Assembly (NCBI GenBank): GCA_965661165.1
Contig: CBFICL010000009.1
Span: 1 to 39,535, forward strand
Direction of reading: 5' to 3'
DNA length: 39,535 bases
From: Hepatobacter sp965661165
Lineage (GTDB): Bacteria; Pseudomonadota; Alphaproteobacteria; Holosporales; Hepatobacteraceae
The notes under the pieces: model-generated
The model's database searches: none
Told to the model about the DNA's origin: nothing
The model's input: the letters and a program-made list of their open reading frames with translations, nothing else
Made by a program: the position numbers and the translations under genes
In this document: in pieces, positions 1 through 7,876 of the stretch
Layout of the letters: each line of letters starts with the position of its first letter
How positions within the stretch are numbered: position 1 is the first letter of the stretch

Positions 1-305
1 CAGAGGCCATTTAACACATAGATGGTGATATCTTGGTCACACTGACGAAGAGAAAGCGCCTCTTCCAATGTGGCCACAAAAAAGTGGTGCGCACCTGAGG
101 GTTTGAGGGTGGCCACAACCTGTTGCGCGCCCAGTCCATACGCATTGGTTTTGACCACAGGCGCAATCTGGCATGATGGTGTCACATACGTATCCAGCAC
201 TTGATAATTTGTACGCAAGGCTGATCGATCCACATGCAAAACAGCTGATGCTGTGTGGGGAATGTCTGTTTGGGTGTATTTAGGTTGAGAAGGTTGCGTT
301 ATCAT
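1..305 (-). CDS. alr: Alanine racemase, N-terminal part (runs off the window)
   Basis: PLP-dependent racemase that interconverts L- and D-alanine for peptidoglycan. About 101 codons are visible, read from the ATG at 305-303. The motif VVKTNAYGLGA matches the family's PLP-lysine signature (usually VVKANAYGHG), and it is followed by the FFVATLEEAL segment of the TIM barrel. The ATG overlaps the dnaB stop in an ATGA arrangement, so the two genes are translationally coupled. dnaB followed by alr is a common alphaproteobacterial order. The C-terminal two thirds, including the second catalytic residue (a tyrosine), lie outside the window, so intactness cannot be judged. Identification is firm from the PLP motif and context. 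Confidence 0.93.
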   Translation of the reverse strand, partial: MITQPSQPKYTQTDIPHTASAVLHVDRSALRTNYQVLDTYVTPSCQIAPVVKTNAYGLGAQQVVATLKPSGAHHFFVATLEEALSLRQCDQDITIYVLNGL

Positions 306-1717
306 GACAAAGAGCTCACACGTGCCAGGTCTGAAAATTTGGTCAACATGCTGTTGAAATGAACAGATATATTACCAATAGGCCCATGACGTTGTTTTGC
401 AATCATAATATCAGCCTTATTATGAATTTTTCCCATAGTTTCTTGCCACGATGCCATTTTTTCCGAATCTTCTCCCGGTTTTTGGCGAGAAACATAATAT
501 TCTTCCCGGTAAATCAGCATCACCACATCGGCATCTTGCTCAATAGATCCTGATTCTCTGAGGTCAGCCAGCATGGGGCGCTTGTCTTCACGTTGTTCCA
601 CAGATCGTGATAATTGAGAAACAGCAATGACTGGCACATTGAGTTCCTTGGCCAGTGTTTTTAAGCCGCGCGTGATGCTTGACAGTTCCTGCACCCTGTT
701 ATCCTGATTTTTTTGGCCGCCACTCAAGAGTTGAAGATAATCTATCACAATGAGCCCGAGGCCTTCTTTGCGCGCAAGCCGGCGCGCCCGTGTGCGCAGC
801 GCCGCCACCGAAAGTGCGGGCGTGTCATCGATGGCAAAAGGCAGTTGAGCGAGCATGCGTGAGACCTCCACAAAGGTGGGGAAATCTTCTTGAGACACCA
901 TGCCCCGGCGGATCTTGTCAGAAGAAATTTTTGATTCTTGACCCAAAAGACGCATGGCGATCTGTTCGGAAGACATCTCGAGGGAAAAAAAAGCCACCCG
1001 ACCACCTTCTTTTCCTTTTGTGTTGAGAAAGGTTTGAGCCGTGTTAAAGGCAATGTTGGTGGCAAGGGCTGTTTTCCCCATGGAAGGTCTTCCCGCTACG
1101 ATGATAAGATCAGATGGGTGCAGGCCGCCCAGCTGCTTATCAAGATCTTTGAGCCCTGTTGTGATGCCCACAACGTGAGAATCTTTTTTAAAGGCACTTT
1201 CTGCTGACAAGATGGCTTGGGACAGCGCACTTTTAAAATCCACGAACCCTGTGTTGGTTTTGTTGTGTGAGGCCAGATTGAAAAGCTGTTGCTCTGTTTC
1301 TTCGATACAGTCTTGCGCTGTTTTGTCCACGGCAATGGTTTTGGCTTCACACGTGAGTTTTTCACCCAAATAAATCAGCTGACGACGCAGATGCAGCTCT
1401 CGGATCTGTTGGCCATAATCAGCTGTGTTAACGAGCGATAAGATATGGTCACCCAGTTTGGAGAGATAGGCCACGCCCCCAAGATCGGTGAGAGCGCCGT
1501 CACCTTCAAAAAAAGGTTTGAGTGTAACTGGTGACGCCAAGCTTCCTTTTTGCACAAACGTGTGAATGGCGTCAAAAATGCGCCCATGCAGGGGGTCAAA
1601 AAAATCTTGTGCTGTGAGAAAAGCGTCTACCTGCTCTAATAAGCCATTATCATGCAACAACGCCCCCAAAAGAGCTTGCTCAACCTCAAGATTGTGGGGA
1701 AGCACCTGCTCTGACAC
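302..1717 (-). CDS. dnaB: Replicative DNA helicase DnaB
   Basis: Hexameric 5'-3' helicase that unwinds DNA at the replication fork and recruits primase. The protein has 471 residues, normal for the family. The N-terminal DnaB domain begins with the typical LPHNLEVEQALLGALL segment. Next comes the RecA-like ATPase core, with Walker A GRPSMGKTA near residues 209-217, Walker B LIVIDYLQLL near 325, and the conserved QLSRSVEQR and LRESGSIEQDAD motifs downstream. The start is GTG at 1717-1715. The stop overlaps the alr ATG by the ATGA arrangement. A good sigma70-type promoter lies just upstream. No intein or truncation is seen. Confidence 0.97.
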   Translation of the reverse strand: MSEQVLPHNLEVEQALLGALLHDNGLLEQVDAFLTAQDFFDPLHGRIFDAIHTFVQKGSLASPVTLKPFFEGDGALTDLGGVAYLSKLGDHILSLVNTADYGQQIRELHLRRQLIYLGEKLTCEAKTIAVDKTAQDCIEETEQQLFNLASHNKTNTGFVDFKSALSQAILSAESAFKKDSHVVGITTGLKDLDKQLGGLHPSDLIIVAGRPSMGKTALATNIAFNTAQTFLNTKGKEGGRVAFFSLEMSSEQIAMRLLGQESKISSDKIRRGMVSQEDFPTFVEVSRMLAQLPFAIDDTPALSVAALRTRARRLARKEGLGLIVIDYLQLLSGGQKNQDNRVQELSSITRGLKTLAKELNVPVIAVSQLSRSVEQREDKRPMLADLRESGSIEQDADVVMLIYREEYYVSRQKPGEDSEKMASWQETMGKIHNKADIMIAKQRHGPIGNISVHFNSMLTKFSDLARVSSLS

Positions 1718-1753
1718 CAGATAACCTAAAAAAATGTGAGAACGCTTGTCCCC

Positions 1754-1781
1754 ATTATAGAGAGAACGGCCCGTTTGTCAC
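1754..1781 (-). promoter_or_regulatory. Predicted sigma70-type promoter of dnaB-alr
   Basis: On the minus strand a consensus -10 hexamer TATAAT (1759-1754) is preceded by GTGACA (1781-1776) with a 16-base spacer. It lies 37 bases upstream of the dnaB GTG start. Identification is by hexamer match and position only. Confidence 0.55.
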
Positions 1782-1806
1782 CCATGCTTTTAGGCGTGTG
1801 AATTTG

Positions 1807-1835
1807 TTGACTTGTACAAAATCTAACTATTTAAA
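1807..1835 (+). promoter_or_regulatory. Candidate promoter of the large predicted effector gene
   Basis: TTGACT (1807-1812) and TTTAAA (1830-1835) are separated by 17 bases in a strongly AT-rich stretch, about 90 bases upstream of the ATG at 1926. No clear Shine-Dalgarno sequence precedes that ATG, so translation initiation may be weak or may depend on an unstructured AT-rich leader. The AT-richness makes chance matches likely. Confidence 0.4.
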
Positions 1836-1925
1836 ACTATTTTTAATATTCACAAGTATTTAAAAAAATCAAAAAGACAAATATAAATAAATAAAGTAAA
1901 AAAAATCAAATCACGTCACTATAAA

Positions 1926-4769
1926 ATGTTTTTTTTGACAAAAAATATAACTAAAATTGTTAAAAAATGCACAATAGCATTGCTATGCTTTTTGATTTCT
2001 GGGTTTTTTTATCCAAAAAAAATGCACATTGCCTATGAAAAAAGGGCGCACACGGGCGCACGAAGAAAAAGTTACCCTGCCTTGATCAAAGCGGCATGGC
2101 AAGAGCCTCGAGCGTCTCAAGCACCTATGGTGATGCACAAGAAAAAAAAAGACGTCGTTGTCGCAACCACCACGCCTCCTAAAAAAAAGAGGAAATATTC
2201 CTTTGCAAAAAAAGGGAAGGCCTCCTTCATTCTTTTGAGAAGAGCCTTACCTTTTTATTTTCCGTGTCCGCGGCAGATGCGCCTGCAAGACTTTTCTCAA
2301 GGAGCAGTCGTCGACATAGGTCATCATGTTGAGCTTGCGTATGGGGGAGGCACCTTTAACCGCTTGATTTTTTCACACCCTCTCGATAGGTGTGATGGGT
2401 TGGCCGCTTACGACATCGCCAAAAGCGTAAGGGGAGGGCATCACTTCATGTTCGTAGATAACCCTATGGTGGAAGATAACAGAAACGTCAACCAAAACCC
2501 CAATCAAAACCCGATGCGACAACCCCCTGCCTCCATTCATTCTGTCTGTGTGACGAGAGATACAGTGTGTGATGAGGCTATGGTATGTGAGGGTGTGTCT
2601 GTCTTATCGTGCTTGTTTTCAGAACTTTTTGATGAAGATCATGGTGATGTACAGGAGGGCCTCAGAAGCAACGTCATTTTTCCTGATGTAACAGATCATT
2701 ATGATGGTGTGCCAGCTCTCTTTGCAGAAACAGATCATAACGCCATGTTTTTGGAGGATGCTTATGAAGGTGTGCAGGCTCTGTTTGAGGAGGCAGATCT
2801 ATTGGACGACGCTCTTTTTGACCAGGCTTCTGGTGATCCTGAAGATGAGCTTCATGAAGATGAGCTTCATGATGGTGGCTTCAGGGGTGAAACAGATGCG
2901 TCAGCATCAGAAGATGAAGTGTCTGAAGGTGAGATGTCGGAGGATGAGGAACTTGAGTATGCAGGGAGAGCCAATGTCTCCACGCAGGAGGATGTGGCAA
3001 GCATAGACATACAGGGTGAAGAGGTCGATGGTGCGGGCCACGCTGGTGAGGGAACAGAGGTTGCCGCTTTGCATGAACAGGAAGAGACAGCGGCACACCG
3101 GATTCAGTCGTGGTGGCGTGACCGCCGGCGCTTAAGAGCCCAGGCTGCGATGCGACAATATGTACTCAACACGTTAGCACAACCTCGTGGAGAAGCCCTA
3201 GCTTCAGGGTCCCTAGAACGGCTCGATGATGTTGCCCACGAAGTGCTGCCTTCTGAAACCTTTGGCCCTGAAGAGTCACAACATTCCTTAAGACAGCGTA
3301 CCTATTCTGATAGTGCGTTAGATCGATGGGCTTATGCTTGCATGATTGGTTGGGAGAGACAGCAAGCCTCACCACCTCCTCATTATGAGTCAAGCGATAG
3401 CTTAGAGAGTCTCAATCCTGATGTGTGGATGCGCGCAAACCAACACCAAAATCAATACTATGTTAATTATCAAGACTTGATCAGTGATGATGAGTATGAA
3501 TGGGATGACTCACTTCCAGCCTATTTTGGTGCATCTCATTTTGATGACCCCGTGTCTCGACAAGATCACGATGAGTCATGGATGTTCTCAGATCCAGAGA
3601 GTGAAAGTGAGGATGAGCAGGGAAGAGATAGTCACGAAGGGACACCTGCTTTTCGTGGCTTTCCTCTCCTTTTGACGCCATTAGAAAGAGCTGACGCACT
3701 GCCTTTCCATGGTGATGGAGAAACGCCCATCTTAGATAGTGTTGTTGAAGAAAGGCAGGTTGAGAACGCGCCATCCACGCCTTTGCTTGAGCCTTTGTTA
3801 AGAGAAGAAGTGCCTTTTCAAGCACCGGTCATCCCCCCTAACACAGAAGAAGAAACGATTGCAGAAGACGATACCACCCGCGTTGAAGAGGGGGCACATG
3901 AGGCCATAGCAATCTGTGTTTCTGAGGCTTTAGCGACAGAAAATCAGGTGATTCAAGCTCAGGTGGTTGAAGACGCCTTGGGCCATGAGGCGCTTGATGT
4001 GTCGCCACTGTTTAGCCTGCCTCTCTCTTCTGACGAAGGGCTTGATTCGCCTGACAGGTTGAGTCCTGTTCCCAGTGAAGAGGGCCTTTTGAGCTGTTTG
4101 CCTACAGAGGTTGTGCCTAATCTTTTGGTGGAGCCAGCAGACGTGGTGGAGGCATGTGCACAGCGACGTGATAGCACAGAGTCTGTGCCCGTTTTGGTAG
4201 AGGTGAGATCATCTTCGCAACGAGATTCAGGTGTTTTTGAAGACAGGGTGCTAAGTCCTGCCCTATGGCCTGGCGATGCCATACCTGTCGCTCTTTTATA
4301 CCAAGAGCAGGAACCTGAAGTTTCCTCAGCTACGGGAAGGGCAGAAAGTATCGGCAATGCAAGGACCACAGCGTGCCGGCGGCGCAGGCGGGAAGGGCCG
4401 CACGTTCATCAAAGAACAGGACTTTCAGATTATGCCTCTGACAACGCTGCACGAAGGCGTGAAGCGGAGGCCAGAAGGGCGCAAAGACATGAAGACATGT
4501 TTCAAGATGGTGAATGCCGTCAGTTGAATGCGCAGCAGGTGCGGGAAAGTCAGCGCGCGCAAGCACAGGCAGAAAGACGCCGGATGAACCAAGAGCGTCA
4601 AGAACGTGCCAGGCGCAATCGGGAAGCGCAAGGTACCGGGCAAACCCATGTTACATCACGTGCCCGGCGTGACGATAGGCCTTCAGATCGTGAGAGATAT
4701 CAAGGCTCAGGGCTGAGAGCAGGTGATCCCGATTTTTCCCACACACCAAACCCCAGACGTCGCCCTTGA
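1926..4769 (+). CDS. Predicted secreted effector-like protein with NLS-like, IQ-like and acidic-repeat regions
   Basis: No known family is recognised. Seen in the 947-residue product: a basic N-terminus followed by a hydrophobic stretch (about residues 15-28), resembling a Sec signal or membrane anchor; two lysine clusters at 72-75 and 86-90 separated by ten residues, the second being PKKKRK as in the SV40 nuclear localisation signal; a 21-residue tandem repeat at 259-300; very acidic Asp/Glu/Ser-rich stretches around 230-390 and 500-700; an IQ-like motif starting at I393-Q394; and an arginine/glutamine-rich, probably coiled C-terminus from about 830. The charge bias, low complexity and eukaryote-like motifs suggest a host-directed protein, but function and secretion route are inference. 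The last 70 bases overlap trmB on the other strand. It stands alone, not in an operon. Its 5' region is AT-rich with poly-A lysine codons. Confidence 0.7.
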   Translation: MFFLTKNITKIVKKCTIALLCFLISGFFYPKKMHIAYEKRAHTGARRKSYPALIKAAWQEPRASQAPMVMHKKKKDVVVATTTPPKKKRKYSFAKKGKASFILLRRALPFYFPCPRQMRLQDFSQGAVVDIGHHVELAYGGGTFNRLIFSHPLDRCDGLAAYDIAKSVRGGHHFMFVDNPMVEDNRNVNQNPNQNPMRQPPASIHSVCVTRDTVCDEAMVCEGVSVLSCLFSELFDEDHGDVQEGLRSNVIFPDVTDHYDGVPALFAETDHNAMFLEDAYEGVQALFEEADLLDDALFDQASGDPEDELHEDELHDGGFRGETDASASEDEVSEGEMSEDEELEYAGRANVSTQEDVASIDIQGEEVDGAGHAGEGTEVAALHEQEETAAHRIQSWWRDRRRLRAQAAMRQYVLNTLAQPRGEALASGSLERLDDVAHEVLPSETFGPEESQHSLRQRTYSDSALDRWAYACMIGWERQQASPPPHYESSDSLESLNPDVWMRANQHQNQYYVNYQDLISDDEYEWDDSLPAYFGASHFDDPVSRQDHDESWMFSDPESESEDEQGRDSHEGTPAFRGFPLLLTPLERADALPFHGDGETPILDSVVEERQVENAPSTPLLEPLLREEVPFQAPVIPPNTEEETIAEDDTTRVEEGAHEAIAICVSEALATENQVIQAQVVEDALGHEALDVSPLFSLPLSSDEGLDSPDRLSPVPSEEGLLSCLPTEVVPNLLVEPADVVEACAQRRDSTESVPVLVEVRSSSQRDSGVFEDRVLSPALWPGDAIPVALLYQEQEPEVSSATGRAESIGNARTTACRRRRREGPHVHQRTGLSDYASDNAARRREAEARRAQRHEDMFQDGECRQLNAQQVRESQRAQAQAERRRMNQERQERARRNREAQGTGQTHVTSRARRDDRPSDRERYQGSGLRAGDPDFSHTPNPRRRP
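2700..2825 (+). repeat. Two 63-base tandem units encoding a 21-residue repeat
   Basis: The units at 2700-2762 and 2763-2825 encode residues 259-279 and 280-300 of the large effector-like protein. Both start with the pattern Y-[DE]-G-V-x-A-L-F-x-E-x-D and end with acidic and Phe residues. A shorter duplication (DELHEDELH) follows directly, at about 2844-2870. Confidence 0.65.
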
Positions 4770-5419
4770 CGGCGTGCTTTTTGAGCATAGCGGGTGAGCG
4801 GCCAATCTTGGGGCCAAAGGGGCCAGTCTTCGGGCTGAGCACTCTGCACACCCTCTTGATACATAAGTGTGTCTTGCAAGGCCAGGTTCTCTAACACAAA
4901 ACCAATGTAAGAAGGATCATCAGAGGCAAAGACAAAAAGACCGCCAGGCACCAACAAGCGGCTGATATGGGCGAGGGTTTGCAGATTGAGCAGGCGGCGC
5001 TTATGATGCTTTTTTTTGGGCCATGGGTCAGGAAAGAAAACGTGAATGCGATGAAACGTTTGATCAGCTAAGGTTGGCCATAATGTTTGTATAGGGTCAG
5101 AGGAAAGGCGCACGCGTTTTTTGAGATGGGGCGCCTGATGAATCTGTGTCAGCACCTTTATAAGGCCGTTTTGAAAAGGTTCAACCCCCAGTATGCCCAC
5201 ATCTTTTTGTGTCTGGAGGGTGTGAATAAGATGCTCGCCACCGCCAAACCCAATGTCAAGAATACGTTCTTTGATGGCAGATGAATCTACAAAGGCTTTA
5301 GTCCATGCCTTTGGATCATAGGTGATTGAGGGCCACTCTTCTTCAAAAAGAGCGCGGGCCTGTGGACTCATTTTTTTGCCGAGCCTTCGCCCATAAAAAA
5401 AATGTTTGGGACGCATCAT
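4700..5419 (-). CDS. trmB: tRNA (guanine-N7-)-methyltransferase TrmB
   Basis: SAM-dependent enzyme that makes m7G46 in the tRNA variable loop. The SAM-binding motif ILDIGFGGGEH, the family signature FFPDPWPKKKHHKRR and the C-terminal RLGFGVWE segment are all present. The frame is open further upstream to 5509, but the ATG at 5419-5417 overlaps the lnt TGA as ATGA and gives a 239-residue protein beginning MMRPKHFFYGRRLGKK, which matches the usual N-terminus, so this start is preferred. The last 70 bases, which include the codons for the conserved GFGVW, overlap the end of the convergent effector-like gene. The enzyme looks complete. Confidence 0.93.
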   Translation of the reverse strand: MMRPKHFFYGRRLGKKMSPQARALFEEEWPSITYDPKAWTKAFVDSSAIKERILDIGFGGGEHLIHTLQTQKDVGILGVEPFQNGLIKVLTQIHQAPHLKKRVRLSSDPIQTLWPTLADQTFHRIHVFFPDPWPKKKHHKRRLLNLQTLAHISRLLVPGGLFVFASDDPSYIGFVLENLALQDTLMYQEGVQSAQPEDWPLWPQDWPLTRYAQKARRQGRRLGFGVWEKSGSPALSPEP

Positions 5420-6978
5420 GATGTTTTTTTCCGCAACCGCCGCCGTTTTTTTGTGATCGGTGTTGTTTGCCATAAAATGGTGAGGAAAAGTAGGGCACAA
5501 CTCAGCCAAAAGAAGGTGTATCCTAGGGTTTGAAAGAGGGTAGGCTCAAGAGGTTTGGGCAGCGCAAAGTCAATCACGCCTTGAGAAGAGATGGGCAGTT
5601 GTTTCAGCACCTGGCCATAGGGGGACACAAGACAAGAGATCCCTGTGTTGGTCACGCGCACAAGCGGCACGCCTTCCTCAATCGCGCGTAATCGCCCAAT
5701 GTCTAGGTGTTGGTAAAGGCCCCAACTTTCTCCAAACCAGGCATTGTTAGTCAATTCCAAAAGCCAATGTGGCCTTTTTAATGTTTGTGCCACGTGATTG
5801 CTGAAGGCCGTGTCAAAGCATATCAGCGGTGAGAAGGGAGGAAGATTCTCTGTGTGAAACGTTTTGATGTGGGGGCCGGGTGTGAAATCGTGACGGTCTA
5901 GGGTCAGGGCTTTGATGTGATCAAAAGGTAGCCAATGCCGCCCGGGGATATACTCACCAAAAGGCACAAGGTGATACTTGTCATAAATGTGTGTGAGCTC
6001 ACCATTGTGACGCACAACCGCAAGACTATTGTGCAGTTTATGTCTTTCTCTGCGCATCACCCCGGTGATCAAGGTTTGGGGAAAGCGTATGGGGAGTGGC
6101 ACACCAATTTTTTGTGACCCTTCACACCAAAAAGGAAAGGCAGCTTCAGGCCATAAGATATGTGTGAGTGGTTTTTTGCTAGGAAGCTGCGTCAGGGTGG
6201 TGAGGGTCGTTAAAATAGAAGAAGTTTTATCACGGTTCATCTTATCTTTCTGTGAGATATTGGGTTGAACAAGACGTAGCCATGGCTTGGCGTGATAGGT
6301 TAGAGGCTGCATACGTTGATGACCCCAAAAACTGATGACAAAAATGATGAAGGTGAGGGCCCCTGTGAAGGCCAGGCGCACGCGGAAAGACAGCGTCTTG
6401 GCTGCCCAGAGATAAGGGATTGATAGGAAAAAAAGGGTGAGCACACTGAGACCATAGCTGCCAACCACAGAAACCGTTTGCATAATAAAAAGGTTTTCAC
6501 CCCAGATGTGGGCGAAAAAATTCCAAGGAATGCCCCCAAAAACCAAAGATCCGCGCACCCACTCTGCCAAACTCCAGCTGAGGATCAAGGATAGATAGGC
6601 GGCCAGGGTGCCAAAGTTTGAGATGCTAAAAAAAGAAAGAATGGCCGCTAACAGGCCCACATGGATGCAGGCAAAGACAATGGGGATAACAACAAAGCAG
6701 AATGGGATCAAATACCAAAACTTATCTAGCTCGACATACATGGACAAGGTGATCCAGTAGAAACCGACCAAGAAAAAACCAAAGCACCAGGCAAAAAAGA
6801 CACACAGGCCTTCAATCAAAGGGAGTGGCTCAAGAATCTTGAAAAGGCCCAGCATGCCTATACTTAAGAAGGGCCAGAAATAAAGGGGCGGCAGCGCGCA
6901 CGCCGAAAAGGCACCCAAGGCAACAGCCATGAAGAGGCTGATTTTCATATGAAAGGAAGAGAGCGTTAACAAAGACAT
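5416..6978 (-). CDS. lnt: Apolipoprotein N-acyltransferase Lnt
   Basis: Integral inner-membrane enzyme that adds the third acyl chain to lipoproteins, which allows their export by the Lol system. The protein has 520 residues, with about six to seven hydrophobic segments in residues 10-215, a periplasmic carbon-nitrogen hydrolase domain (about 230-470) and a final membrane helix (about 485-503). The expected catalytic triad is visible: E278 in LWPEAAFPF, K334 in YDKYHLVPFGEYIPG and C387 in LICFD. A very basic tail (KKRRRLRKK) faces the cytoplasm. It lies 3 bases downstream of the decayed corC and is coupled by ATGA to trmB. In related bacteria corC directly precedes lnt. Confidence 0.95.
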   Translation of the reverse strand: MSLLTLSSFHMKISLFMAVALGAFSACALPPLYFWPFLSIGMLGLFKILEPLPLIEGLCVFFAWCFGFFLVGFYWITLSMYVELDKFWYLIPFCFVVIPIVFACIHVGLLAAILSFFSISNFGTLAAYLSLILSWSLAEWVRGSLVFGGIPWNFFAHIWGENLFIMQTVSVVGSYGLSVLTLFFLSIPYLWAAKTLSFRVRLAFTGALTFIIFVISFWGHQRMQPLTYHAKPWLRLVQPNISQKDKMNRDKTSSILTTLTTLTQLPSKKPLTHILWPEAAFPFWCEGSQKIGVPLPIRFPQTLITGVMRRERHKLHNSLAVVRHNGELTHIYDKYHLVPFGEYIPGRHWLPFDHIKALTLDRHDFTPGPHIKTFHTENLPPFSPLICFDTAFSNHVAQTLKRPHWLLELTNNAWFGESWGLYQHLDIGRLRAIEEGVPLVRVTNTGISCLVSPYGQVLKQLPISSQGVIDFALPKPLEPTLFQTLGYTFFWLSCALLFLTILWQTTPITKKRRRLRKKTS

Positions 6979-6981
6979 TGA

Positions 6982-7327
6982 TTATGAAGAATCTTTAGAC
7001 ACCACAACAGCCACACAATTAATCTTGCGAACATTCGCATGTATGATTCTAAAATGAAAAGGTGCGTCAGGGGAAACAATTTTATCATGATCCTTTAGCT
7101 TATGTCTCGCCATGGGGCGTACCAGGGTATGAATGGAGGGGGATGCTTTGCATTTTGTTATGCGTAATGGATGTTCTGGATGCAGGCAGTTGCTGCTGCC
7201 AATATCAGATGTACGGATCATCGTCTGGTCTACCTGAAAGATTTTTGCCTGCAAGACAATATCATGTGCTTTTGTACTGTATTTTGTTAAGGCGTGAAAA
7301 CCCTTTTTTGCAAAACCGGTCCATCAT
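6982..7327 (-). pseudogene. corC: Decayed remnant of corC/hlyC (CBS and transporter-associated domain protein)
   Basis: Two short segments resemble CorC. From an ATG at 7327-7325, overlapping the ybeY stop as ATGA, one frame reads MMDRFCKKGFSRL and then stops after 21 residues; this resembles the F-x-K-x-GFSRLPVY part of the first CBS domain. A second minus frame, without ATG, reads KAHDIVLQAKIFQVDQ, then SIHTLVRPMARHKL, then KIVSPDAPFHFRIIHANVRKIN, and stops at 6984. The last part resembles the family's C-terminal TLGGLV...GRVP...HP..FEIIDADPRRIK region. Most of the roughly 280-residue protein is missing and the frames disagree, so it is non-functional. The position between ybeY and lnt is exactly where corC sits in many Proteobacteria. 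Identification is by motif memory and synteny, not alignment. Confidence 0.6.
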
Positions 7328-7803
7328 GGCGGGTCAAAGGGGGACGATAAACCCAATTGATGCAGAGTTTTTGTTTCGTGGGCACGCATGATGTGCGCCT
7401 CTGCTTCTGTTTGGTGATCAAACCCCATGAGATGTAAGGTGCCATGAATCACCATGTGTATCAGATGGTGTGAAAAGGCAATCTGCAGATCCCGACTTTC
7501 TGAGAGAATTTGCTCAAAACCCAAAACAATATCGCCCAACAATCTCCATGACGGGATAGGGGAAGACGCTGGGAAAGCCAACACGTTGGTGGGTTTATCG
7601 ATGTTACGGTATTGCGCATTATAGCGTCTGATGACGCGGTTGCTTGTAAACAGAAAGCTGACCTGTCCCTGGCGGTGAGAGGGAATATGTTGAGCCAGCG
7701 TGCCTAAAAGATGATCAAGCCAGGGCGTTGTGGGCACAAAGAAAGGCGCCCACGTTTTGGGATTGGTGATCTGTAAAACAGAGGTCAAGGGGCTGGATGA
7801 CAT
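7324..7803 (-). CDS. ybeY: Endoribonuclease YbeY (rRNA maturation factor)
   Basis: Zinc-dependent single-strand endoribonuclease for 16S rRNA 3' end maturation and ribosome quality control. The protein has 159 residues, typical length. The metal site HGTLHLMGFDH supplies H120, H124 and H130 in the invariant H-x3-H-x5-H spacing, and the conserved LNxxYR and PTNVLAFP elements appear as YNAQYRNIDKPTNVLAFP. The usual upstream neighbour phoH is absent; ftsH lies there instead, 73 bases away. Its stop overlaps the ATG of the corC remnant, an echo of a former ybeY-corC-lnt operon. Confidence 0.94.
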   Translation of the reverse strand: MSSSPLTSVLQITNPKTWAPFFVPTTPWLDHLLGTLAQHIPSHRQGQVSFLFTSNRVIRRYNAQYRNIDKPTNVLAFPASSPIPSWRLLGDIVLGFEQILSESRDLQIAFSHHLIHMVIHGTLHLMGFDHQTEAEAHIMRAHETKTLHQLGLSSPFDPP

Positions 7804-7876
7804 GAGGGTAACAAGGGTTTTAAAAAATGGCTTTCACATCAGAAGGGGAGAAGCAACAAGCCAGGATGGGTTTGCG

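Noticed and set aside
1831..1846. Possible CtrA binding site TTAA-N-TTAA upstream of the effector-like gene
   Set aside because: The spacing is eight bases rather than the required seven, and the region is so AT-rich that chance matches are expected.
3481..3825. Minus-strand open frames of 60-140 codons inside the large effector-like gene
   Set aside because: They are antisense shadows of a long, compositionally consistent plus-strand gene and have no motifs of their own.
7062..7391. A 109-codon plus-strand open frame opposite ybeY and the corC remnant
   Set aside because: It has no ribosome-binding site or recognisable domain, overlaps ybeY antisense, and the minus strand shows CorC-like residues instead.
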